Shown here in pieces: positions 11,332-21,349 of a stretch of DNA of 64,000 nt. Source of the stretch: Undaria pinnatifida (Eukaryota > Sar > Phaeophyceae > Laminariales > Alariaceae); contig JABAKD010000008.1 of assembly GCA_012845835.1 (NCBI GenBank), positions 11,367,060 through 11,431,059 of the forward strand, in the 5' to 3' direction. Under the pieces are notes generated by a model. That model did no database searches and was not told where the DNA came from. It saw only the letters and a list, made by a program, of their open reading frames with translations. Every line of letters begins with the position of its first letter. The stretch's first letter is position 1. The translations under genes and the position numbers were made by a program.

Positions 11332-11517
11332 ATCACCCTGTTGAACCTGGTGAAGATTTTCGGTGCCGAGGAGCACGCGCGCGAGATCATGGGCGACGTT
11401 AACTTGTCGGGAGAGGGGGTGATCAACTACGACGAGTTCAAGAGCATGATGATGGACATGCCCCTAGACGGACGGGACCCGACCACTCCACGCACGCCTC
11501 GCACGCCGCGCTTCACG
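11332..11517 (+). CDS. CDPK visible exon 7: EF-hands 3 (end) and 4
   Basis: 62 codons starting ITLLNLVKIFGAEEHAREI, after ATGTAG and before the donor GTAAGT. EF4 loop is NLSGEGVINYDE: Asn at position 1, Ser at 3, Glu at 5, Gly at 6, Ile at 8, Glu at 12. The tail DGRDPTTPRTPRTPRFT is rich in Thr-Pro pairs, possible proline-directed phosphosites. The tail is repeated degenerately at 11932-11987. Confidence 0.92.
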
Positions 11518-11931
11518 GTAAGTCGGGTCGATGGCAAGGGGAGGGGGGGGGAAGTTGCAGAGGGGATATGGCGGGGGGGGGAGGGGGAGGGGATGGGAGT
11601 GGAAGAGGGGTAGGACGGGGGGGCGGAGGGGGGGTGGGGGGGGGAATAATCACGTGTGATTAGAGCGGAGAAAATTGGGGGGGGGCGGGGAAATGGTAGG
11701 AGGGGATAGGATGGGGCTTAGGGACTGGAGTGGCACATGGGATGGACCGGGGGGGGGGGGGGGGGAGGAGAGACGGATACTCACAAGCGATTGGAGAGGA
11801 GAAAATTGGGGGAGGGGATAGGGTGGGGTTTTCGGGGCTATAGTGGAAGGGAAAGAGGGGCCGGAGGGGATATAGATGGGGAGGGGGGGGACGGGATAGA
11901 TTGAGCGTGGCGTATGATGATTCACATGCTT

Positions 11932-11987
11932 GTAGACGGCCGGGACCCGACGACCCCTGCCACGCCCGACGCGGCGCGTTTCACCTA
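11932..11987 (+). pseudogene. Degenerate copy of the CDPK exon 7 tail
   Basis: Reads DGRDPTTPATPDAARFT and then TAG, against DGRDPTTPRTPRTPRFT in exon 7. It sits 3' of G-rich intronic repeats. The frame is kept, but a TGTAG acceptor directly in front would put it out of phase. Confidence 0.75.
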
Positions 11988-12313
11988 GGAAGTGTCGTGC
12001 TCTCCTGCGATAGGTGGGGGAGGAGAGAGGGGAAGGGACGGATGGCGGGCGGGTGGGTGCTCACGTGCGTTTGATGGAGCGCAGAATTTTTGCGGGGAGG
12101 GGGTGGGGGGACGGCAGGGGGGTAAAAGGGGGATAGGGATTGGGGGGGGGTGATATGGACTCGTAGCTCGTGCGTTTTGACACTGATTACCTACGGCTGT
12201 GGTAGCATAGGCGTTGTGTTTGCTGACCGTTATCCTACCCCCCTTGCCCCCGCCCCCCTCTCCCCTGCCCCCTCTCCCCACCCCCTACCCTGTGTTCGTG
12301 CGGGTGTGTTTAG

Positions 12314-12361
12314 GTGGCACAAGCGGGGAAGTTTGGTGTCGACAACGGGCCAAAACGCTAG
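12314..12361 (+). CDS. CDPK terminal exon (probable)
   Basis: After a long C/T-rich tract ending TTTAG, 15 codons (VAQAGKFGVDNGPKR) run to a TAG stop at 12359-12361 in the phase required by exon 7. The exon is short and its residues are not conserved, so the call rests on acceptor quality and phase. If intron 7 were retained, translation would instead stop at the TAG near 11611. Confidence 0.55.
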   Translation: MAQAGKFGVDNGPKR

Positions 12362-15239
12362 ACAAATTGGGTAGAAATTCTAGCAGCAGCAGCAGCAGCA
12401 ACAGCAACAACAGCATCAAAGTAGGCGTTTGATTGTGTGGAATGGGCGTTTTTGTCTAAGGGGGGGGGTCGGGAGCGCTCGATTTATTTTTCTCGGTGTT
12501 TCGTCGTTTTTTCGTCCGTGTGATGTGACCGGGATAGGGGGGGGGGGGTGTACACCTCGGTAGCTAAACCCTTTGAGAACATTGTGGAGAAGGGGGGAGA
12601 AGCGAGGAGGGGGAGGGGGGGGGGGGGGGCGAAGGCTGGCGCTCGAATGTTTGAGCTCAAAAATATAAGTAAGTTCAAAGGGGGGGGGAGGCAAGAGCGC
12701 TGGCTTCGTCTTCCCTACTGAGGCATGAGCTGTGCGCTGGTACGGCTTGAACTTGAAGATCCCCAAAAACTTCGGCCTTAAGAATGGGTGGATTCACCGC
12801 ACGAATGCGGAATGCGGAATGTCGTTTTGTACTTGTGCGCCCGTGGGGGGGGGTAATGCCGCGTGGGAAAACCGAAGGGGAGAGGAGTTGCAGCAAGCCG
12901 GGCATTGCGGCGGGTCCCTGTGCTTTGTCGTGTCTTTCTGCAAGGAAAACGGAGGCGAGCTCGGCGGTGTTCCAGGCATGATTTATAGGATCAGAGCTTT
13001 ACGGGTAGGGAGGGGACAGGGGACGGGGGTGGGGGGCAAGCAGCGAGCTGCTGTGCTTTACAGGCGCGAACAAGAAGGCCGAGGAAATATGGAGGCCGGG
13101 GAACGGGGGGGGGGGGGGGGGGGGGGCGAGGTAGGCGGCTAACCCCCTCCTTCACCCCCCCTCCCGAGCTTACAAGGTCGATTTTTTTGTCGCAGCCGGT
13201 TTCGTGTCGCACGCGAAATGGGAGGGAGGGATGGGGCGAGTTAGGGATCGAGGATTGGGAAGACGGGGGGGGGGGATCGAGGGTGTGTGTGTTGTCGGGT
13301 GGGTTGCATGGAAGCGGTCGGGTCGGTCCCTTGTGCGCGCTAGCGTGCTGTGATGCGCTGACGATGTGAGTGGCAGAGAATCTGCGGGGCCTGTTTGTTG
13401 TGCGGAGGTCGCTTAATGGGGGGGGGGGGGGGGGGTGATCTTATCATGATTACACCCCCCTCAGGGGAGGGGGGGGGGGGGTTCATGCGACAGCCGTCGC
13501 GCGGCCCTCGTTACCTCTTGAAGGGTTTCTGTTGAAGGGGAAATGTTGTTGTGGAGGGGAGTTCGAGAGGGGTTTGGGGAAGGGATAGGAGTTGTTTGTA
13601 GAGGTGCGCGACCACGAAGTATGAAGCGGATGAATGTGCTTTCGTCGTGGATGGGGGGAAACGGTGGTGTTTCTTGAGCCGGTTGGATAGCTGGCTTTTG
13701 GAAAGTATACAGTAGTGTCTCTGTTCGTTTTCGCCTGTGGCTTTCGCCAGCAGGATACGTTTTTTTTCTCTTCTTTCTCGTTTTTTTCTTTCAAAAATTT
13801 CTTTTCATTTTTCTTTTTTTCTTTTTTTTTCCTTGTTTTTTTATGCCCCCCTCCCCCCCCCCTCCAGCCGCCCCCGCCCCCGCTCTTCTACGTACGTTTG
13901 GTGCGATTCAATTCGATTTGATTTAATTGCTTGGTATGTTCCGTTTCGTTTCGTTTCGTTTCGTTTCGTTTTTTTATTTTTTAACCACCGCCGGCTAGGC
14001 CCTGGGGTAAAAAATCGTTATCGCCATAAGATCGTTGCTTTTTCTCGGTTTAGGTTCGCGGTATTTTTCGGAACCCGATCGTAGAAGAGTCAAAGTAACG
14101 TTCCACGAGAAACTGAGCACGGAAGGGAAGGGGATGGGGGAAGGGGGGGGGCGGCGGGGAGGGGGGCGGGGGGGGATGCGAGAGGGGTTTGGGAAAGGGA
14201 ATTGATGACCTGGATAGGGATGGATTGGGATGGATTTGACTGGACGTTGTCGCGGGTTCTTAAATAGCGTGCCGCAGATTCTTTTTTTCTTTTTCTTTTT
14301 CTTTTTCTTGGTGGTGAATAATTCATCATTTTCTTCGTCGTCGTCGTTTTTTTTTCTATTTTTCTAAGTGAAAGGAGAAAGGGGAGAAGGAGGAGTTGCT
14401 AAAGAAGGGGGCGTGGTGCGGGGAGGAGGGAGACAGAGAAGAGGCAGGAGAGAGATAGGGACAGAGCAGTCGGTCAAGCGCAGGCACACGTGGTGCTTTC
14501 GTGTGTTTTTTGTAAGGGAGAAAGCGCTCGAACATCACCGGCTGGGATTTTTTTTTTTTTCGGCGAACTAAATCCGAATTTTTCGGTGTGCTGGTGTCGT
14601 ACGCATCCCAGGTAACAGTAGCAGTAACTCAGTATATATACGTTGGTGAAATATTTTTTAACGTTGATGAGAGACACATAAAACATGCATCCAGCTTGGT
14701 GACCAATGATGATGGTGTTTTTTCTGAGGTTTGTTTTTGTTTTTTTATCTTTTCCCCCCCGAGCATCGGGCGAGCTGGTTTGTTCTTCTTCCTCTTGAGT
14801 TCCTTGATGATGGTGATCACGGTGAAAAGGTACTAGTAGTAGCGGCGGCGACAGGAGGAGTTGTTGTTGAGATTGTCGACGGGGGGGGGGATAGGGGATG
14901 ACGGGGGGCGAGACGGGGCGCGGGGTGAAGAGGCAGAAGCGGGGTACAGTACAGTATAAGGTAAAGTAGGTAATCATGCCATTTGCGATTTTTGTTTTTT
15001 ATTTTTGTTCCGTTTTGTTTTGTGCCGTGCGTCTCTCGCTCGAAATAGCTGAAATACAAGAAGTTCCGTCACGTCGCGTACGTAACCTACCACTATGATA
15101 CTACTACTCTTACTGCTGCCGCTTGTTGGGGGGGCGGCGGGGAGGAGGCTGATGCCGCCACGCTCGTCGCCGCCACCACCGCTGCCATCGATGGTCACGC
15201 CCTCTTCGCCCTCCACTTGTTTTGTGGTTAGGGTCGATA

Positions 15240-15400
15240 ATGAGTGCGTATGTAGCGCATATGGCACATACACATGTAGCGCATGTGGCGCATACACATG
15301 TAGCGCATATGGCGCATACATGTGTAGCGCATATGGCGCATACACGTGTAGCGCATATGGCGCATACACGTGTAGCGCATGTGGCGCGTACACATGCAGC
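15240..15400. repeat. 24-bp tandem repeat (GTAGCGCATATGGCGCATAC-type)
   Basis: About six units of TAGCGCATATGGCGCATACA with small changes. The 24-base period gives 8-residue peptide repeats in every frame. Confidence 0.92.
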
Positions 15401-16378
15401 ACATATAATATATTACTCTTGTGATGGCGAGATAAGGCGTTTTTGGTTCTGTCCTGCGTCTTACAGGATGGCATGGGGGTGAGCAGACGGTTCGGTTCGG
15501 TTGAGCTTGAAGCGGACTTTCCCCCCCGCCCGCCCCTCCCGCGTGTAGTTATTTTAATGTCCGTTTCGTTGTTGTGGCGTATTGGCACCTACTCCGGAGT
15601 ATATACCAGGTACTTTCTAGGCTCGCTCCTTGAATTAAGGTGGTACCAGGTATTTGTTTGCCCTCCTTTCCCCCTTCCGCTTGTTTTACTCGAGGCATAA
15701 TGTGCGTGGCGGCGCGCAGGCAGGCAGCAGTAGCAGCAGCAGCAGCAGAAAGCGGTGCGCACATGCACCCATCTATCTGTCCTCGTGTCGACGAATGACC
15801 GTGGTTTGGTCATGAATCACGGCAAAAGGAGAGCTTGTATACGTCCACGTTCATTTTTCATTTTTTTTTTTTTTTTTTTCTTTCCCCTTTCGCGTTCGTC
15901 GTGCATTTTCATGTTATCTTTTAATTTGCATGTGCGTACTAGTACGAATGCTCCTTCGTTGTCCAGAATTTACGTTTATTTTTCTCCTATATGCATACAG
16001 CAGCAGTAGCTTCAATCAATTACTTTTAATTTTTTTTGCTTTTTGAACGTTTCACATTTTTGTTGATGTTTCTCTGTTTCATTTTACGTTTGACTTTTTT
16101 ATTTTGTGTATTTTTCTCCTTTTTTTCAATACATTAGAGTCTAGATTTATCATTTTTCTTCATTTTTTATTTGCCCTCTTCTCTCTTCTGTTCCCCCCCC
16201 CTCTCGACTACCTCATGGCCTCCTGATATGAATGGTCATCACGTCGTACGTCCGTCGTGCAACACCTTCTTTTTACGAGGTGAGTAATGATAAATCCTTT
16301 TGGTCGATCTCACATGTATGTACCAAAAAGGATATCCCATTACGTGCATTTATTTTTCATTTTTTTTTATATATGGGC

Positions 16379-16640
16379 TATGGGGGGGACTCGGTTCTTG
16401 TGCATGGCCGTAGTCGTATGACCGTAGAGCGAGACCCTCGCATCCCTACTATGCCGGGACGGAGCTCGTCGAGTTTTCATACCAACCAGGCAGGCATTGC
16501 TTGCACCGAACGCGAAGCACCCCGTGTGATGTTGTTCGGCGAGTCGCATGGTGAACTACTGCATCCGGAACCGCTCGTAAGAAAGACGGACTTCGGTACA
16601 CCTTGTTGCGCCTACTTTGAAATTTCTTGCTCATGGATGA
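16379..16640. repeat. Dispersed repeat family D, copy 1
   Basis: Carries GCATGGCCGTAGTCGTATGACC, CTCGCATCCCTACTATGCCG and a GGCGAGTCGCATG segment. Related copies lie at 45490-45730, 50400-50500, 62140-62200 and 62870-63110. Nature unknown; no coding capacity seen. Confidence 0.75.
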
Positions 16641-17119
16641 CAGCGCCAAATAATATGGGCTACGGGGGAGGGGGAGAAAGGTTTGATTCCACATACACAT
16701 ATAATATATACTCCGGAGTACAAAATACAATATACAATGTACAATATACCGGTATACAATAATATAGTCTTATGTATATGCTACCGTGCGGTCGGTATAC
16801 AGGTGCACTGTGGTTCTGTTTCGCCTGCCGAGGACGATGGCTTGAGGAGCCCTTGTACCTCACCCAATCAATGGCAACCCTCGCGCGAGTGACCCCAAGC
16901 TACTACTGGGAAAAAGGCCCCGAGAGCGCTTGGCTTTTCTCTACACCATGGTAGCCTTGGTCACCCTACTGTACACTAGTAGTAGTTGCTAGTTGTAGTT
17001 AGTAGTAGTGGTATGTAGCAGTCAGTGATATTTACTATTTCAATACTAGCATTTTCTGTGCACGCGACGGACTGGTACCTATTGAATGTACATAATACCT
17101 ACTACTTCTTTCGATCACT

Positions 17120-17900
17120 ACAACACTCCCTTCGCTCAAACGCCCCACCTTACATCGAATCTGCCAGAGTAATAAACACTTCCAAGCACTGGAATCACCT
17201 CATCATCTTTCTAGAGCCATCCATGCCGCTGCTGCAATTCACTCCCCCCCCCAAACGCCCCCTCCTTCCCTACCACCCGCACCATCGCCTAGACCTAGCA
17301 CCACGCGTATAGCGAACCCCTACATATATGCGACCTAAAGGTGTTGTTTTAAAAAAAAAACTTTCGCCCCCACTCCCCCGCCCCCACCCCACCCCCGTGA
17401 ACGCTCCGCCCTCTCCTCACTGGTTGTACGACTTACAGGATATACATGTTAAACTGGTGCATTCTTTCCAAAACCGTCAGATTTATCCCCTTAAAGGATT
17501 CATAGTTTCCACGCACAGATTGAGCTGCCCCGCCCGTCCCGCCCCCTGCCCCCCCCCCCCGCTCCCTCTTGATAAACCCAGGCCCCCACGTCCTTAAAAA
17601 CTCCGTCCTCCCCTCACCAGTTATTCGACATACAGAATTCACTGGATAAAACTGATAAATTTCCCTCCACAGCTGTCAGGTTTTGTCCCCCCCAAGAACG
17701 TGTTTTATAGTTTCCGCGCACAGACTGAGTAACATCACCCTGTTGACCCTGATAGCTACACTGCAGTTGCAAGGGGAGTCGCCGACCTATTATATCCTTA
17801 ATGAGGACACACACCCCGTAATACGCGCGATCGGAGTATCACACACAGCTTGCAAAGATGAGTTTCGACAAAACCTTCGGTCTCACAGCTGGAGTGAGTG
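17120..17900 (+). repeat. Dispersed repeat: subterminal units plus foldback-family end
   Basis: 17150-17540 shares segments (TCTGCCAGAGTAATAAACAC; ACTGGTTGTACGACTTACAG) with the tandem block at 21440-22240. 17670-17892 matches the left terminal repeat of the 22381-23856 element. The same order occurs at both loci, so these parts probably belong to one larger element. Confidence 0.75.
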
Positions 17901-18519
17901 TATTTTCATTTTTATAATACTACTACGTGCTTTGATCAATTCGTGGCTCGTAGCCAGTCCTGTATCCATGCTATCTTTCTTGCACGATGGCCCAGGCAAA
18001 CATAACGCACTACCAGGTATCATATACATACGTACGTCGTGTGTACTTCTTGTGTCTATAATATATACCCGGTATTAGTATAGACTATGCTTCGTGGCAT
18101 GACACGTAAAACATGGTACTCGCCTGTCGACAGAGAGAGGCGGTACAACCACGGGAGAAATACGCTGCCTACGATATTATGCCCATCACTTCCCCCCCTC
18201 TTCTGCTGCTGCTCTATCTGCTGCTAAGCTACTTGCTGCTGCTACTGCTGCTCTTCACGTGATCGAATTGCGGTATGCGTGTGTGTTTATCAACCGTTCC
18301 GCATGATGCCCGTCTGTCCGTTTGATTATTAGACGGGTGGCTCATTCAGGGGCGTTGGTATTTGTATAGTTTACATCTCTCCGAGACGTTGTTTCCGCCC
18401 AATTTTTATCGCCCCGTCTTCTTTCGGGTCCAGTCTAAACGGGCCATTCAATTAACTTCACAACATGCATGCTGCTTGCGTGTCCTGAGCAAGTCATATC
18501 CAACCTGTTAAAAGCTTAC

Positions 18520-18540
18520 CGCGGGCATTTCGTGCCCGCG
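18520..18540. other. GC-rich perfect hairpin
   Basis: CGCGGGCA, a 5-base loop TTTCG, then TGCCCGCG, followed by ATTTT. It resembles a bacterial or organellar terminator, but no gene ends here, so function is unassigned. Confidence 0.5.
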
Positions 18541-18695
18541 ATTTTCTGATCGGCCGATTTTTTAAGGTGGAAATTGTTGGCTGGTGAAAAATCCTTGGCC
18601 GATAGGAGGAGTCAGTCGTCATCAGACATCGTGACCGTCACTCTTCGAAAAAACAAATCAAGAACTGGAAAAAAACAAAAAAGGAAAGAGAAGAA

Positions 18696-18825
18696 ATTGG
18701 AAAATTGGAAAATTGGAAAATTGGAAAATTGGAAAATTGGAAAATTGGAAAATTGGAAAATTGGAAAATTGGAAAATTGGAAATTTGGAAAATTGGAAAT
18801 TTGGAAATTTGGAAAATTGGAAGTT
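18696..18825. repeat. (GGAAAATT)n array
   Basis: About fifteen 8-base units. The ORFs across it (NWKIGKLE-type repeats on + and FQFSNFPI-type on -) are repeat translations. Confidence 0.95.
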
Positions 18826-19794
18826 GGCGGTGGATGATGGCATCAATCAGTCTCCTCCTGTTTTTCTCGTGAGTCATCACTTTTACATTTCCAGGTATTA
18901 GATGTACCAGGCGCATGAGATCTATATGCATACAACGCGAAGATTGTGACGGACCGTGGTGATGTGGTGCTCCTGAAGATGATTGATTCATGGTGGAAAG
19001 CACCACAGCTCTTGACGCCTATGCAAATGGAAACCCTTTGCAAATGGAATCCGTTTTTTGGGGTAAATTACTTGGAATTAGTATATGGAGGGGTTTTGGG
19101 GCTCCAGAGGGGTTCAGAAAGAATCCACGCGGCACGAAAGGGTGCGCACACATAACGGCCACCAGTGCAAGACAAGCTCAAAATAACAGAGAACCACAGC
19201 GGCAGCAGCAGCAGCAAAAGCAGCAGTTTTCGCAGCACGGAGCTCGTGGTTGGCGGCCCAGGCTGTTTCGCGTGGCGCATGCTGTAGTCGTCTTCATCCG
19301 TTCGCTTTCAACATGTTTTCTCTTCGAAGTCCCAAAGCAGTTAATAGATATGCCCCCCCTCCCCCCGCCGCTCACAACCACATCGCCGTATATACAAAAT
19401 CACACACCTAATTGCTGTAACCTGGGTCAATAGATATTTTCCCCCACAGTACGATTGGACTGCGAAGAACTCCCCCCCCCCCCCCCCCCCCCGCCCTGCC
19501 GCCCTCCCCCTTATATCCCCACCTTCACCCCCTCCCCCTACTCCCACTCCACCCCCACCCCCTCCCACGTTCCTCGGCCTGGGCACATGCAGGCTTGGCT
19601 GCTCCTAGATTGCTCGGCCTGGGTAACTCCCCCCTCTCCCGCCATGAAAAAATAATAGCCAGTCCAACCATCACCCCCGTTCCCTCAACGGATGACACGC
19701 GACTCCCTCAAAACACGAATCAACATTAACCAAGAAAATGGACCACATTGGGGGAAAAAAAATGCTCCGGATATATCAAAACATGTCCCGTGCC

Positions 19795-19990
19795 GAACAG
19801 ATTATCCCGTGCCAGGCAGATGGTCCCGTAACAGACCAATAGTCCCGAAACGGAACGATGGTCCCATAACGAACAGATAGTCCCGTTACGAACAGATAGT
19901 CCCGTTACGAACAGATAGTCCCGTTACGAACCGATAGTCCCGGAACGAACAGATAGTCCCGTTACAAACCGATGGTCCCGTAACGGGTAT
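19795..19990. repeat. 19-20 bp tandem array (AACAGATAGTCCCGTTACG)
   Basis: About ten units, the central ones nearly identical, the flanks diverged. Non-coding. Confidence 0.92.
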
Positions 19991-20130
19991 ATGATCTCAT
20001 GGGCCAATGGAACGGCGATCCCGCAACGAAACGACGGCGTTCTCCCAAGAAAAATCAGTCCGGCGCGGTAAACTCTGTTTTCTCTTCACGCCGGCGACAA
20101 GGGGGATTTGCTCTATGAGAGCGCTTGCGG

Positions 20131-20195
20131 GTGTTGATGTTGTTGGTGTTGGTGTTGGTGTTGGTGTTGGTGTTGGTGTTGGTGTTGGCGTTGGT
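20131..20195. repeat. (GGTGTT)n microsatellite
   Basis: Ten or more GGTGTT units followed by GGT/GGC-rich sequence and a G run at about 20238-20260, downstream of the COQ7-like stop codon on the opposite strand. Confidence 0.93.
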
Positions 20196-20269
20196 GTTGA
20201 TGGTGGTCGTGGTGGCGGCGGCGGAGGCGGGTGGAGGGGGGGGGGGGGGGGGGGGGGGGAGGCGTCGCG

Positions 20270-20467
20270 TCACACTTTAGAGGTGACTGTACACGCCACT
20301 CTTAGGGCCGACTTAAGCGTTCCCGTAACAGCCATGGATGGCGTGCTGTCAGCGCCAGCGTCTGCCGTCGGAGCACCGCCGCCACCACCAGCAACAGTGT
20401 TAGCGATGCCTGGTACGAAGGCGGCGCGGGAAGGCTCGTCCCTCTGAGCCTTGAACAGCTCTTTCAC
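20270..20467 (-). CDS. COQ7-like gene, last exon
   Basis: Reading on the minus strand, the acceptor ACAACAG is followed by VKELFKAQRDEPSRAAFVPG, a Gly/Ala-rich insert, then LKSALRVACTVTSKV and TGA (65 residues). The ends align with the C-terminal helices of COQ7 (demethoxyubiquinone hydroxylase; ...LIKKFRDEELEHHD... and ...GCRVAIYLSERL). The EExxH iron-ligand motif of the family is replaced by RDEPSRAA. The gene may encode a divergent non-catalytic paralogue, or it may be decaying. Confidence 0.6.
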   Translation of the reverse strand: MKELFKAQRDEPSRAAFVPGIANTVAGGGGGAPTADAGADSTPSMAVTGTLKSALRVACTVTSKV

Positions 20468-20524
20468 CTGTTGTATCATGGCACGGAAACAGCATACGTA
20501 CGCAAAAATAGGGCGTCGGCCGCT

Positions 20525-20715
20525 GGTTGGCTAGTTTGGTTGGTTGATTTGGTTGGTTGGTTTGGTTGGTTTGGTTGGTTGGTTGGTTGTTTGGTTGGTT
20601 GGTTTGTTGTTGGTTGGTTGGGTGGTTGCGGTTGGTTGCGTGGTTGCGGTTGGTTGGGTAGTTGGTTAGTTGGGTGATAAGGTGGGTGAGTGGGTGGGTG
20701 GGTGGGTGGGCGGGT
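20525..20715. repeat. GGTT-rich microsatellite in the COQ7-like intron
   Basis: Imperfect (GGTTGGTT/GGTTTGGTT)n and (GGGT)n, within the intron between the two visible COQ7-like exons on the minus strand (AACC on the sense strand). Confidence 0.9.
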
Positions 20716-20914
20716 AGGTAGGTTGGACGTTTAGTTATTTGGCTAGCTAGCTGGATAGTTGGTTGGACCATTGGTTGATATTTCCGTTCGTCCCTCCTTC
20801 CCTCCCCCGCCCCCTCCCCCCCTTCCCCCCCCACCTCCATCCCTCCCTCCCTCCCTCTCTCCCTCCCTCCCTCCTTCCCGCCCTCACCCCCCGTCACCCT
20901 TCCCCGACACACAC

Positions 20915-21130
20915 CTCAACCTCCTCCTCCGCCATCTTAGCTTCGTACAAGCTGCGGATGTTGGCGTCGTATTGCTCCGTGACTGCGCGGGCTATAGAAG
21001 CACCGACTTTCGCTGATTGCTCCGGGGGCAGCAGGGCCGCGGTTCCCGTGCCGACCGCGAACCCGACCGCACGCCAGGCGGGAAGGAGGAGGCTCGGCCG
21101 CGCTCGCCGGTGCGCCATCGCGTCCTCCAG
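20915..21130 (-). CDS. COQ7-like gene, penultimate exon
   Basis: After a C-rich acceptor ending ATTTCAG, the exon reads LEDAMAHRRARPSLLLPAWR, then AVGFAVGTGTAALLPPEQ and TEQYDANIRSLYEAK. The LPxWxxxGFAxGxGTAxL pattern and the YxxxIRxL helix are characteristic of COQ7, the membrane-bound di-iron hydroxylase of mitochondrial ubiquinone synthesis. The Glu expected before the HHYNxQIR-like helix is not present (SIARAVTEQY). The donor is either GTGTGT after 20915 or GTTGAG after 20921; both keep phase 0. N-terminal exons, which should carry the first iron ligands, were not found upstream (above 21130). Alternative: an unrelated protein with chance similarity. Confidence 0.6.
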
Positions 21131-21349
21131 CTGAAATGGCAGTAAAGGGAGCAGGGGGGGGGGGGAGGGGGGGGGGAGGGGTAGGGGGGTATGCATAGGG
21201 AGTAGGGGGCGTTAGTTGATGTGCTGGCGGATTTTTTTTTTGTGGCTCACAACGATCGACGTGCTAGAAAAAAGTTCAACAGATAGTACAACTTCAACAG
21301 ATAGTATATATACACGTTTAGCAAAGTTCTTCCCAGATATACATTCATG

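Larger units (their letters stand above)
3375..12361 (+). other. CDPK gene (calcium-dependent protein kinase), 5' end not visible
   Basis: Gene-level entry. Eight exons (3375-3611, 4139-4261, 5011-5457, 6664-6786, 7316-7495, 9226-9297, 11332-11517, 12314-12361) join in one frame, all with phase-0 GT-AG introns, to give 471 residues. Order: Ser/Thr kinase lobes (VAIK-type Lys5, alphaC Glu21, HRDLKPEN at 100-107, DFG at 123-125, APE after the activation loop), junction/autoinhibitory segment (about 270-310), then four EF-hand loops near 316, 352, 388 and 418. This is the canonical CDPK architecture: Ca2+ binding to the EF-hands releases the pseudosubstrate junction and activates the kinase. Usual length is about 500 residues, so roughly 50-80 N-terminal residues, including the glycine loop, are missing. 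They are either upstream of the window or in an exon I could not recognise in 1-3374. EF3 and EF4 depart from consensus. Introns carry degenerate copies of neighbouring exon edges. Confidence 0.93.
12362..20269. other. Gene-poor region between CDPK and the COQ7-like gene
   Basis: Presumably starts with the CDPK 3' UTR (a CAG/CAA-rich stretch follows the stop). It then holds G-runs, pyrimidine tracts (13750-13870, 15860-16200), a 24-bp repeat (15240-15400), dispersed repeats (16379-16640, 17120-17900), and the arrays at 18696-18825 and 19795-19990. An ORF at 15095-15424 has a signal-peptide-like start but continues into the 24-bp repeat. I do not call it. Confidence 0.6.

Noticed and set aside
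12732-13142. 136-residue ORF downstream of the CDPK
   Set aside because: The start looks ordinary (LNLKIPKNFGLKNG), but it runs into G-run sequence. No splice phase links it to the CDPK and no family was recognised.
15095-15424. ORF with signal-peptide-like MILLLLLLPLVGGAAG
   Set aside because: The Leu run comes from CTACTACTC-like repeats and the rest is the 24-bp tandem repeat.
18574-18901. ORFs with NWKIGKLE / FQFSNFPI repeats
   Set aside because: Pure (GGAAAATT)n array on either strand.
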